Origin: Halobaculum sp. CBA1158
Lineage (GTDB): Archaea; Halobacteriota; Halobacteria; Halobacteriales; Haloferacaceae
Assembly: GCF_021431925.1 (NCBI RefSeq)
Contig: NZ_CP090372.1
Location: 186,001 to 250,000 of the forward strand
Direction: 5' to 3'
DNA length: 64,000 nt
Part shown: positions 36,982 through 45,198 of the stretch, one piece after another
Numbering within the stretch: position 1 is the stretch's first letter
Layout of the letters: the number at the start of each line of letters is the position of its first letter
Made by a program: the position numbers and the translations under genes
The notes under the pieces: generated by a model
Told to the model about the DNA's origin: nothing
Seen by the model: the letters and a program-made list of their open reading frames with translations, nothing else
Databases searched by the model: none

Positions 36982-37000
36982 CACCATCACGTCCGCCGTC
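36982..37000 (+). repeat. Degenerate origin box
   Basis: CACCATCACGTCCGCCGTC matches the origin box at most positions but lacks the TGTT end. Confidence 0.6.
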
Positions 37001-37016
37001 GTTGCCGCGTGGGTTC

Positions 37017-37084
37017 GATCATCGTGTAGATCTGATCATCGTGTAGGTCCGATCATCGTGTAGGTCCGATCATCACGAAGAGAC
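37017..37084 (+). repeat. 17-bp tandem repeat downstream of orc1
   Basis: Unit GATCATCGTGTAGGTCC occurs three times with few changes (37017-37067), then once in degenerate form. Each unit contains the dyad GATC. Confidence 0.85.
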
Positions 37085-37122
37085 CATCGTCGCAAGGACT
37101 CGATCGTCGCGCGAAATCGATG

Positions 37123-37160
37123 TTCCGTTACCCGTTCGAACTTCCGTTACCCGTTCGAAC
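37123..37160 (+). repeat. Perfect 19-bp tandem pair
   Basis: TTCCGTTACCCGTTCGAAC is repeated exactly, and each copy contains the palindrome TTCGAA. It lies 28 bases from the orc1 stop codon. Confidence 0.85.
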
Positions 37161-37187
37161 TCCGAGGGGCGTGGCTTCCGAAGTTGG

Positions 37188-38456
37188 TCAGTCGTTGGTT
37201 CCGAAGTCGGTCACCCTCGCGTCGGTGAGGTCGTTGGCGGAGTCTTCGATGAGGAAGTCCTGCACCGACTGGTGGACGCCGACGTCCTCGACCGTGTCAG
37301 ACATCGCGTCGAGCAGGAGGTCCACGTCCATGTCGAGGGCGTACTCGCGGTACGTTCCGCCGCGTCTGCCCTCGTTGCGTTCGGTGACGGAGATGATGCC
37401 GAGCATCGCCAGCTCCGAGAGGTGATCGCGCATCCGACGCGGAACGAGCGGGTCGCGGTCGGCGGTCTCGGCGAATCGAGTGTATCGCGGGCGAACGTCT
37501 CGCGACCTGACGGGAGCCTCGCCCTCGAGATCGAGCGTGAGCAGCGCGTACAACACGAGATGGCCGTGTTGGGTCAATCCGGTTATCCCCTCCTTGATCC
37601 GCCCGCGTTCGAGGGCGCGTCGACCGCGATCGACGTGGGACTCGGTGACGTGTTCGGTGTCGTCATCGCGCGCGAGGTCCCCTGCCTTCATCAACAGGTC
37701 TATCGACTGGCGGGCGTCGCCCGCGTCCTTCGCGCCGTAGGCGGCACACAGCGGGATGACGCCGGGATCGAGCACGCCCTCGTGGAACGCGACCTCCACA
37801 CGCTGTTCGAGGATCTTCTGGAGGTCGGTCGCATCGTACGCCGGGAAGTGAATCTCCTGTTCACACAACGACGACCGGACCTTGGGCGAGAGGTCGTCGC
37901 GAAACGAGAAGTCGTTGGAGATACCGACGATCCCGATCTTGGCCGTCGAGAGGTTACCGTTCGCACGTGCACGCGGGAGTTGATAGAGAATCGAGTCGTC
38001 CTCCACGTGGTCGACCTCGTCGAGGACGATGAGGATCGTCCCACCGCACTCGTCGAGTTCGGTCCACAACATCTCGTAGACGCTGGCACGGGGATAACCG
38101 GTGGTGGAAATTTGCTCGGTGTCATCCCGAAACTCGTTGACGAGGCGGGTAGCAACCTGGTACGACGAGGTGAGACCGTCGCAGTTGAGCGCGGTGACGG
38201 TGAGCTCGATGTCGTCGTACTGGGCGGCGTCCTGCTGGAGGTGATCGAGCAGGTATCGCGTCGCCGCGGTCTTCCCGACCCCGGTCTTCCCGTACAAGAA
38301 GACGTTGTTCGGCTGTTCCCCGTTGATTACCGGTTGAAGCGCCGCACGATAGGTGTCGAGTTCCTCGTCACGGCCGACCAGCTGCTCGGGTTGGTAGTCC
38401 TCTCGAAGGGCGTCGCGGTCGCGGTAAATATCGGTATCCCGCTCGAACATCCCCAT
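37188..38456 (-). CDS. orc1/cdc6: Orc1/Cdc6 replication initiator
   Basis: The 422-residue protein is an AAA+ ATPase with Walker A GKTGVGKT at 56-63 and Walker B ILIVLDEVDHVED near 140. Sensor 1 is GIVGISNDFSFRDDL. The C-terminal winged helix contains LPRRMRDHLSELAMLGIISV-like sequence (here LVPRRMRDHLSELAMLGIIS). It should bind the 19-bp boxes that flank it on both sides and load MCM helicase. It starts at MGMFERD or six bases later. The gene is read away from the AT-rich region, as for many haloarchaeal origin genes. Confidence 0.95.
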   Translation of the reverse strand: MGMFERDTDIYRDRDALREDYQPEQLVGRDEELDTYRAALQPVINGEQPNNVFLYGKTGVGKTAATRYLLDHLQQDAAQYDDIELTVTALNCDGLTSSYQVATRLVNEFRDDTEQISTTGYPRASVYEMLWTELDECGGTILIVLDEVDHVEDDSILYQLPRARANGNLSTAKIGIVGISNDFSFRDDLSPKVRSSLCEQEIHFPAYDATDLQKILEQRVEVAFHEGVLDPGVIPLCAAYGAKDAGDARQSIDLLMKAGDLARDDDTEHVTESHVDRGRRALERGRIKEGITGLTQHGHLVLYALLTLDLEGEAPVRSRDVRPRYTRFAETADRDPLVPRRMRDHLSELAMLGIISVTERNEGRRGGTYREYALDMDVDLLLDAMSDTVEDVGVHQSVQDFLIEDSANDLTDARVTDFGTND

Positions 38457-38501
38457 AGTCAGTTACCTGCTACTGTGCGTCGTAGAACATAAAGCCACCG
38501 C

Positions 38502-38583
38502 GTCCGGAGTGTCCGCTGTTTCCGCTGTTCTTCACACACTTAAATGACGGGTGGAACACACCCCCTCCACTATGTCCGCTGTT
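38502..38583 (+). repeat. Origin boxes near the orc1 start
   Basis: A degenerate copy ending GTGTCCGCTGTT (38502-38520), followed by a TCCGCTGTTC echo, and a good copy CTCCACTATGTCCGCTGTT (38565-38583). They precede the AT-rich segment. Confidence 0.75.
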
Positions 38584-38620
38584 GTGAGCGAAACAACCCC
38601 CCTCCCCCTCAGGATGCTCG

Positions 38621-38730
38621 ATACAGCTATTTATGTTGCACAAGATTTAAATACACACGAAGAGAGCTAGTCCGTACGGCTGCAACCACAATTTAAATCC
38701 CCATATCGATGGGGAAATTAACACCCGACA
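38621..38730. other. Candidate DNA unwinding element
   Basis: This is the most AT-rich stretch of the origin. It contains two ATTTAAAT octamers (38645-38652 and 38691-38698) and the inverted repeat CCCCAT-ATCG-ATGGGG (38699-38714). It lies between oppositely oriented boxes at 38565 and 38758. Confidence 0.7.
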
Positions 38731-38757
38731 GCTACCCTCCAGACACCTTTAGACGAG

Positions 38758-38776
38758 AACAGCGGACAATGTGGGG
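38758..38776 (-). repeat. Origin box
   Basis: AACAGCGGACAATGTGGGG, inverse orientation, closing the AT-rich segment. Confidence 0.85.
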
Positions 38777-38894
38777 GGAGAGAGGTACGGGTACGATCTA
38801 CGTGGATACGCTCTTCGGTATCTCCGATTTACCGGGCTAGGCCTCCGACAAACACCGTCTGACCGGATCGCCCTTCTCTCGGACTCGTGCTCGA

Positions 38895-38953
38895 CACCAC
38901 GATGTCCGCAGTAATGCCGCTCGTCCTCGTGAAGAACAGCGGACATTGTGGTG
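38895..38953. repeat. Origin box pair (inverted)
   Basis: CACCACGATGTCCGCAGTA (38895-38913) faces AACAGCGGACATTGTGGTG (38935-38953), 21 bases apart. Confidence 0.85.
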
Positions 38954-39061
38954 TGTCCCGTTCACTCGTCGTACGAGGATTCGGTGTATCCACGCTTATC
39001 GTCGCCTGTGGCGTTCCTCCCAGCCGGAAACGACGCTCTATCGATCCCGGAAGGCCGGAAC

Positions 39062-39080
39062 AACCGCGGACATGGTGGGG
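39062..39080 (-). repeat. Degenerate origin box
   Basis: AACCGCGGACATGGTGGGG matches the inverse box with changes at the AACAG end. Confidence 0.7.
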
Positions 39081-39287
39081 GTACAAACGGAGCCGATACG
39101 CGTCAGTTCCGACCGACCATCGAACCCTCTCCGCTCGGGCATCGGACGGCTCCGAGGTTTCCCGCCACTCTTCCATCGAACGCAACGGTCTCCGAATGTG
39201 ACCGAGATTAGCGATCTCGGTATCCATTCCTCCATCGCTATCGTCGCGATGGCAGTACCGTCGCTACTCAGCACTTTCCTACTCTCA

Positions 39288-39355
39288 GCCTCCTACTATC
39301 ATTCTCCTACTATCACTCTCACCCTCCTACTATCACTCTCAACCTCCCAGTATCA
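39288..39355 (+). repeat. Polypyrimidine tandem repeat
   Basis: About four imperfect units of CCTCCTACTATCACTCTCA, strongly pyrimidine-biased on this strand, ending at the next origin box. Such tracts can form unusual structures. Confidence 0.75.
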
Positions 39356-39422
39356 CCCCACCATGTCCGCTGTTGTGGGTCGATCGAACGCCTCCTCAGC
39401 GAGAACAGCGGACACGGTGGTG
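39356..39422. repeat. Origin box pair (inverted, best matches)
   Basis: CCCCACCATGTCCGCTGTT (39356-39374) and AACAGCGGACACGGTGGTG (39404-39422), 29 bases apart. The longer context GAGAACAGCGGACACGGTGG also matches 36527-36546. Confidence 0.88.
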
Positions 39423-39578
39423 TGAGTCGACGACGACTCGAGCAGGGACCGAACGGAGTGCGGACCCTTCAGACCCTTCCATCGAACCGGTTATTTCCGT
39501 GGTTCTACCCGAATCATCGATATCTTCGACGTGAAACCCGCGGACTCCGCGGAACACGTCCGCTCGGTTCACATAGTG

Positions 39579-39587
39579 TTAACAATA
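39579..39587 (+). promoter_or_regulatory. TATA-like box of the TRAM gene
   Basis: TTAACAATA is 23-31 nt upstream of the ATG at 39610. Confidence 0.55.
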
Positions 39588-39609
39588 CGGGCGTACGAAC
39601 TCGAAGTGA

Positions 39610-40170
39610 ATGGAGATATCCGACGATCTACGCTGTGTATTCAGTGGGGAAATCGAGGAACGAGACGGATCGTACGTAGTAGAAGTCCCGAAGCGCGAAC
39701 TCGACCTCGCCACACTTCACGCGGGCGAGGTGTACCGTGTCGCCATGCTCGCACCTGACTCGAAATCCTCGGTTTCGGGGTCTGCGAGTCGACTCGGAGC
39801 AGCCGGTGACGGGGAGACCAGGGAAACAGGCACGGACGCCGACAGAGCAGTCGGCGCTGACGGAGCAGATGCGGCCGACGAACGAGAAGTCTCCGACGCG
39901 AACGCGGGCGCTACCTCGAGCCGAACAGCCGGGTCTCGGGGATCGAGCGGCGAGCCGGAGCCACCGGTCGACCGCGGCGACGAGGTAACCGTCGACATCG
40001 AGGGGATCGGCGACCAGGGTGACGGTATCGCGCGCGTCGATCGGGGCTACGTCATAATCGTTCCCGACACGGAGAAGGGCGAACGGGTCCGAATTCGGGT
40101 TACGAGCGTGAAACAGAACGTCGCGTTCGCCGAAGTCGTCGACCGCGTCGAACGTCACCAGTACGAGTAG
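39610..40170 (+). CDS. TRAM-domain protein next to the origin
   Basis: The 186-residue protein has an N-terminal strand-rich segment (CVFSGEIEERDGSYVVEVPK), a long disordered Ala/Asp/Gly middle, and a C-terminal TRAM domain from about 125 (PVDRGDEVTVDIEGIGDQGD, then GYVIIVPDTEKGERVRIRVT). TRAM domains bind RNA. This gene often sits beside haloarchaeal origins. Its role there is not established from sequence. Confidence 0.9.
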   Translation: MEISDDLRCVFSGEIEERDGSYVVEVPKRELDLATLHAGEVYRVAMLAPDSKSSVSGSASRLGAAGDGETRETGTDADRAVGADGADAADEREVSDANAGATSSRTAGSRGSSGEPEPPVDRGDEVTVDIEGIGDQGDGIARVDRGYVIIVPDTEKGERVRIRVTSVKQNVAFAEVVDRVERHQYE

Positions 40171-40257
40171 GAGCGCTCCCGATACGTGTCGGAGCGTTCC
40201 CGGTTTTCCGTCCGATCCGACCGAACTCGCTTTCCACCCGGCGCGACAACTCGGCGT

Positions 40258-40857
40258 ATGGACGGCGCGGACGACGACCGGACGGTCGAGGAGCTCGCCG
40301 AGTACTGTCGGACGCAGGCGGGTCTGCTCTCGGGTCGCGTCGAGCGGATGGGTGAGGAGGCGAGTGCGCTGCTCGACGAGATCGACGAGGGCGTGGCCGA
40401 TCTCCGCGAGCGTCTTGCAGAGCGCTCGGGAGGGGACGTCCACGGTCCGGAGTCGCCGCCGTCGCCGGACGCGCCCGCAACGGGAGCCGATACCGCACCA
40501 GAGCCAGATCCGGCCGGAGAGACGACGGACGACGTGGTCGACCTCGCCGATGCCGAGTCGACGCTTCGCGAGAAACAAGCCGTCGTTGAGGCGACCGAGA
40601 CCCGGATGCGACTGTTTCGCGACCTCGCGGCCGACTACCTCGAACTCGCGGAGACGATCGGGAAAGAACACGACGACGGCGACCTCGCCCCCGAGGAGGC
40701 GATCCGACGGGTCGTCGAGTTCGAGATCGAACGCGACGCGCCGGCATACTTCGAGGAGCGTGAGACGCTCGCGGAGGCGGCCAGTCACGATGAGAACGTC
40801 GATCACGACGGAGACACCGAAACCGATATCGACGGTTCGCGTTCGGATGCGGAGTGA
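40258..40857 (+). CDS. Coiled-coil haloarchaeal protein of unknown function
   Basis: The start MDGADDDRTVEELAEYCRTQ gives 199 residues. Two helical segments with heptad-like pattern (LLSGRVERMGEEASALLDEI; ESTLREKQAVVEATETRMRL) flank an Asp/Pro/Ala-rich linker. The tail is acidic. No domain was recognised. It follows the TRAM gene by 87 bases on the same strand. Confidence 0.8.
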   Translation: MDGADDDRTVEELAEYCRTQAGLLSGRVERMGEEASALLDEIDEGVADLRERLAERSGGDVHGPESPPSPDAPATGADTAPEPDPAGETTDDVVDLADAESTLREKQAVVEATETRMRLFRDLAADYLELAETIGKEHDDGDLAPEEAIRRVVEFEIERDAPAYFEERETLAEAASHDENVDHDGDTETDIDGSRSDAE

Positions 40858-40930
40858 CGCTCCGACCGACTGGCCACGATAGGTTGACAGTCAAAACTGG
40901 CCGTCACGAAGCTACCGTCAGAACCGACCG

Positions 40931-41320
40931 TCAGGGAACGACAGTTACTGATCGCTCGGCTCCTCGAACGACCGTCTCGGCGGTGCTTCCGAACACGGTC
41001 CGTCCGACGAGGCCGCTGCCGTGATGGCCGACGACGATCCGGTCCACGTCGCGGTCTCGGGCTTCCTCCAACACGTCCTTACCGACGCGCTCGGGGAATC
41101 GGATCGTCCGGATCTCCGTGTGAACCTCGGGATCGGCGTCGAGTCCGTGGTCGGACAGCGTCTCCTCCACGCGCTCGACGAGTGCGGCCGTCTCGTCGGT
41201 TTCGTGCGGAGTGAAGTGAACGACGTGGAGCGATCCGTCGGACCGTACCGCGGTATCGGCGGCCGTTTCCAGCGCGCGAAAGCTGCACTCGGATCCGTCG
41301 ACGGCGACGAGGATCTCCAT
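40931..41320 (-). CDS. Universal stress protein UspA
   Basis: The 129-residue protein starts MEILVAVDGSECSFRALETA. The ATP-binding motif is GHHGSGLVGRTVFGSTAETV. It is a single Usp domain of standard size. It converges on the coiled-coil gene. Confidence 0.93.
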   Translation of the reverse strand: MEILVAVDGSECSFRALETAADTAVRSDGSLHVVHFTPHETDETAALVERVEETLSDHGLDADPEVHTEIRTIRFPERVGKDVLEEARDRDVDRIVVGHHGSGLVGRTVFGSTAETVVRGAERSVTVVP

Positions 41321-41545
41321 GGTCGCCTCGGCCGTCGACGGGAAGGGCCTTGAGGGTGTGGCTCGACGCCGGTCCGATGGCGATTCGATACCGATTGGAT
41401 ACTGGCTCCCGTGGAATGAGCACTCTCATTAAGAGTTACTGATACATCTGATGGCACGTCGACCACGGCGGCATCTCGAGATGTTGGTAACCACGAATTC
41501 CCGACTTTCGGTGTCGCAGGTGACACGTTCCGGACCCGGATACCG

Positions 41546-41842
41546 CTACTCCTGGTACAGCGAGTAAGTGATGAACCCGAAACCGACCATCGTGAGCACG
41601 CTCTGGACCAACACACCGTACAGGAGCGGGTCCGAGCCCATGATCGGGAGCACGTCACCGACGAGGTCGACGCCCCCGCCGATCACGCTCCCGACCGTGA
41701 TGACGGCGAATCCGATGGCCAGCGCCCGGAGGGCATCGGCTCTCGTTCGACGGTAGGCCATCCACGAGAGATAGGTGATCACCGACCCGAACACGAGCGT
41801 CAGCGTCTTCGTCGCCGCGATGGCGAGCGTCAGGTGGCTCAT
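41546..41842 (-). CDS. Small four-helix membrane protein (DUF7521-like)
   Basis: The start at 41842 (MSHLTLAIAATKTLTLVFGS) gives 98 residues with about three or four hydrophobic helices (SVITYLSWMAYRRTRADALR in between). Its start overlaps the stop of the upstream winged-helix gene. Such pairs are common in haloarchaea; the regulator may sense something through the membrane protein. Confidence 0.8.
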   Translation of the reverse strand: MSHLTLAIAATKTLTLVFGSVITYLSWMAYRRTRADALRALAIGFAVITVGSVIGGGVDLVGDVLPIMGSDPLLYGVLVQSVLTMVGFGFITYSLYQE

Positions 41843-42225
41843 CTGTCCGCCTCCTTTCGGACCTGGCCCCACATGTTCGCGAGGCGGTCGGCGGCGTCGT
41901 CGGCCGGGCGCTCGACGCTGACGTCGAGCGTTCGATCCTCGGCGAGCGCGATGATCACTTCCTCGAAGTCCGGGCGATACCGAGTCGCGTGGTGGCCGTC
42001 CTGTCGGACTTCGACGCTTTCGGCGAGCAGCTGTGCCTCCGACAGTAGGTCGAGTTTACGGTAGGTGGTCGACATGGGTATGTCACACTCCTCGGACACC
42101 TCGCCGGCGGTCAGGGGCTCGTCGAGGTGTTCGATGATGGTTCTGCAGTCCGGGTCGTCGAGCGCGTCGAGCACCGGCTGGAGGCTCGGTCCCGGGTCCG
42201 CCCCCGGCCGGGAATCGCGCACCAT
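41839..42225 (-). CDS. ArsR-like winged-helix regulator
   Basis: The 128-residue protein has a winged HTH: LDALDDPDCRTIIEHLDEPL, TAGEVSEECDIPMSTTYRKL. The C-terminal half (YRPDFEEVIIALAEDRTLDV) may be dimerisation. It is divergent from the multicopper oxidase gene, across 136 bases, and may regulate it. Confidence 0.88.
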   Translation of the reverse strand: MVRDSRPGADPGPSLQPVLDALDDPDCRTIIEHLDEPLTAGEVSEECDIPMSTTYRKLDLLSEAQLLAESVEVRQDGHHATRYRPDFEEVIIALAEDRTLDVSVERPADDAADRLANMWGQVRKEADR

Positions 42226-42361
42226 ACGGGATCGTACTCCGGTCGCGACTATATGTCCGGTGATCCAGACTTCGACTCGGAACCGGTGATCCCGGTGTCG
42301 ATCCCAGTAATTGGGAACCGGCTGATCGCCCTTTCTAACCCCGCCCCATACGTGTTCGTGT

Positions 42362-43513
42362 ATGCCTCAGATCGGCGCACCCGGCTCCGGCATGAGTCGG
42401 CGCGAGTTCCTGGCTGCAACGGGCGCGACCGGCACCGCGGCGCTTGCGGGGTGTCAGGCTCCGACCGCCGGCGGCGACGAGACGGCCGTCGGAACAGACG
42501 GCGGTCCGACCGCGGCGACGGACGAATCCCTGCCGACTACCTCGCCCCCGGAGATCGTCAACGTCGACGAGCAGGGGGGCGAGGTGACGATGAAGACAGT
42601 ACCGGCCCGTCACGACGTGCACCCCGGCGAGGCGATGGGTGGGCCGATCGAGTTCCCGCAGGTGTGGGCGTTCCAGGCCGACGACGGCGACCCCTCGGTT
42701 CCGGGGCCGATCCTCCGGACGACCGAAGGCGAGGACATGACGGTCGTCCTCGACAACACCGACGGACAGCGCCCGCACACGCTGCACTTCCACGGGGTCC
42801 AGAAGACGTGGGAGAACGACGGGGTCCCCACGACGACCGGGATCACCGTCGACCCCGGAGAGACCCACGAGTACGAGATTCCCGCGAACGTCCCCGGGAC
42901 GCACGTCTACCACTGTCACTACCAGACCCAGCGTCACATCGACATGGGGATGTACGGGATCTTCCGCGTCGACCCGGAGGGGTACGAACCTGCGGACAGA
43001 GAGTACTTCATGACGGTGAAGGACTGGGACTCGAGCCTTCCGCGGATGATGGCTGGCGAGGACGCCAGCTACTCGCCGCGATCGCGCGATCCCGACGTGT
43101 TCACGGTCAACGGGAAGTCGGCACCGCGGACCCTCCATCCCGAAGAGGGCTCGCCGATCATCGTCTCGCAGGGTGACACCGTCCGCGTTCACTACGTCAA
43201 CAACGGGTACATGAACCACCCCCTACACATCCACAACCATCGGTTCGAACTGGTGGAGAAAGACGGGGGAACGATCCCGGAGGCCGCGCGCCACGAAATG
43301 GACATCACCGACATCGCGCCCGCCGAGCGCCACACCATCGAGTTCACGGCCGATTCCGACCCCGGAATCTACCTCATGCACTGCCATAAGGTGAACCACG
43401 TGATGAACGGCACCAGCTACCCCGGTGGGATGCTCTCGGGCGTCGTCTACGAGGAGGCGATGGACACCGACATCTTCGCCTCTATCATGGAGTACGCCGG
43501 CTACGAGGGCTGA
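42362..43513 (+). CDS. Tat-exported multicopper oxidase, two-cupredoxin type
   Basis: The 383-residue protein has a twin-arginine signal (MSRREFLAATGATGTAALAG with the lipobox Cys following); ATG 42392 is an alternative start at that point. All four copper motifs are present: HFHG (THTLHFHGVQKTW), HVYHCHYQ, HPLHIHNH and HCHKVNHVM. It is short, with two cupredoxin domains, like nitrite-reductase-like laccases. It would be anchored outside the cell and oxidise an unknown substrate with copper. Confidence 0.93.
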   Translation: MPQIGAPGSGMSRREFLAATGATGTAALAGCQAPTAGGDETAVGTDGGPTAATDESLPTTSPPEIVNVDEQGGEVTMKTVPARHDVHPGEAMGGPIEFPQVWAFQADDGDPSVPGPILRTTEGEDMTVVLDNTDGQRPHTLHFHGVQKTWENDGVPTTTGITVDPGETHEYEIPANVPGTHVYHCHYQTQRHIDMGMYGIFRVDPEGYEPADREYFMTVKDWDSSLPRMMAGEDASYSPRSRDPDVFTVNGKSAPRTLHPEEGSPIIVSQGDTVRVHYVNNGYMNHPLHIHNHRFELVEKDGGTIPEAARHEMDITDIAPAERHTIEFTADSDPGIYLMHCHKVNHVMNGTSYPGGMLSGVVYEEAMDTDIFASIMEYAGYEG

Positions 43514-43712
43514 TCGCTACGGTCGGCGGTCCGAGCCAGCCGTCCCGGTTCTCGATCCCGGCGATCCGAGCCCACGGTCCCGGTCCTCGACCCGGCGGTC
43601 GCCGGCCGCGTCGCTCGAGAACTTAAGTAGCTCGCCGGCGGCGTTCCGGTGTGACTCACAGCCGCCGTATTCTGACTCCCGAGGCGTGCCCGGAACGGAC
43701 CCGGAGGCCCGA

Positions 43713-45053
43713 ATGGTAGATGTCGTCTTCGCGGCCGGCCGCCTGCTGGTCGCGCTCGTACTCGTCGTGTTGAACGGGTTCTTCGTCGCAGCCGAGTTCG
43801 CGCTCGTGCGGGTCCGTTCGACCTCCGTCGACCAGATGGTCGACGAGGGACGCCCCGGGTCGGAGACGCTCGCGGAGGCGATGGACGCGCTCGACAACTA
43901 CCTCGCCGTGACGCAGTTAGGGATAACCCTCGCCTCACTCGGACTGGGGTGGGCCGGCGAGCCGGCGGTCGCGTCGCTGCTCGAACCGGCGTTGGGCCCG
44001 GTACTCCCCCCGAGCGTCGTCCATCTCGTCTCCTTCGGGATCGGATTCGGCCTCATCACGTTCCTCCACGTCGTCTTCGGCGAACTCGCCCCGAAGACGA
44101 TCGCGATCGCCCGCGCGGAGCGGATCGCCCTGTTGGTGGCACCGCCGTTGAAGCTGTTCTACTACGTGTTCTATCCCGGGCTCGTCGTGTTCAACGGAAC
44201 CGCGAATGCGTTCACACGGCTGATCGGCATCCCCCCGGCCTCCGAGACCGACGAGACGCTCGAGGAACGAGAGATCCGGATGGTGCTGTCGCGTGCGGGC
44301 GAGGAGGGGACCGTCGCCGCCAGCGAGGTCGAGATGATCGAGCGCGTGTTCGACCTCGACGACACCCTCGTCAGGGAGGTGATGATCCCCCGGCCCGACG
44401 TGGTAGCCGTCTCCGCGGACGCGACGCTCCCGTCGATCCGCGAGACGGCGCTGTCGGCCGAGTACACGCGGTACCCCGTCGTCGACGCCGCCGACGCCGA
44501 TCAGGTCGTCGGCTTCATCGACCTGAAAGACGTGTTGCGCGCGAGCGAGTCGGACGATCCGACGGGGACGACCGCGGCCGACATCGCCCGCGACGTGCTC
44601 GTCGTCCCCGAGACGACGCCGATCGACGACCTGCTCTTGCAGTTCCGCGACGACCGCCAGCAGATGGCGGCCGTCGTCGACGAGTGGGGCAGCTTCGAGG
44701 GGCTCGCGACCGTTGAGGACGTGGTCGAGGCAGTCGTCGGCGACCTCCGGGACGGATTCGACGCCGACGAGCGCGAGCCGTCGGTCCACAGGCGCGCCGA
44801 TGGGCAGTACGTGGTCGACGGCGGCGCGACCCTGCGGGCGGTCAACGACGCGCTCGGCACGTCGTTCCGGAGCGACGAGTTCGAGACCGTCGCGGGACTG
44901 GTCCTCGACCTTCTCGGCCGGGTCCCCGACGCCGGCGACTCCGTCACGGTCGACGACCACGTCGTCGAAGTGACGGCGATGGACGACAGCCGGATCGACG
45001 AGCTCACGATCCGACCGGAGCCGTCGTCCGATCCCACCGACGACGATCGGTAG
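43713..45053 (+). CDS. CNNM/CorC-family (DUF21, CBS pair, CorC-HlyC) membrane protein
   Basis: The ATG at 43713 (MVDVVFAAGRLLVALVLVVL) gives 446 residues; GTG 43686 in frame is an alternative. Order: DUF21 with about four helices (NGFFVAAEFALVRVRSTSVD motif), two CBS motifs at about 210-330 (VMIPRPDVVAVSADATLPSI; VVGFIDLKDVL), and a C-terminal transporter-associated domain (VDGGATLRAVNDALGT). Family members affect magnesium or cobalt transport. Confidence 0.93.
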   Translation: MVDVVFAAGRLLVALVLVVLNGFFVAAEFALVRVRSTSVDQMVDEGRPGSETLAEAMDALDNYLAVTQLGITLASLGLGWAGEPAVASLLEPALGPVLPPSVVHLVSFGIGFGLITFLHVVFGELAPKTIAIARAERIALLVAPPLKLFYYVFYPGLVVFNGTANAFTRLIGIPPASETDETLEEREIRMVLSRAGEEGTVAASEVEMIERVFDLDDTLVREVMIPRPDVVAVSADATLPSIRETALSAEYTRYPVVDAADADQVVGFIDLKDVLRASESDDPTGTTAADIARDVLVVPETTPIDDLLLQFRDDRQQMAAVVDEWGSFEGLATVEDVVEAVVGDLRDGFDADEREPSVHRRADGQYVVDGGATLRAVNDALGTSFRSDEFETVAGLVLDLLGRVPDAGDSVTVDDHVVEVTAMDDSRIDELTIRPEPSSDPTDDDR

Positions 45054-45198
45054 CGGGGTCGCCCCCTCTCGCGCCCACCCGCGAACCCGAGACGTACCGC
45101 TGTCGCCCACGATCGGAAGGTGGAGCCACCCCCGGCCGCCCAGACCGAACCGTTGGCGACGCCGTCGCCGACGCCGCCAGCGACCGCCGCACACCCGC

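Larger units (their letters stand above)
36390..37187. other. Origin flank between hsp20 and orc1
   Basis: About 800 bases without a gene. It carries five 19-bp origin boxes, a 17-bp tandem array and a 19-bp tandem pair, all listed separately. Confidence 0.75.
38457..39609. other. Replication origin region upstream of orc1
   Basis: A 1.15-kb gene-free region with at least eight 19-bp boxes, an AT-rich unwinding candidate and a polypyrimidine tandem array. Open frames within it are short and have no features of genes. Confidence 0.85.

Noticed and set aside
37017..37084. CRISPR array
   Set aside because: The 17-bp units are directly adjacent with no spacers, and there are no cas genes.
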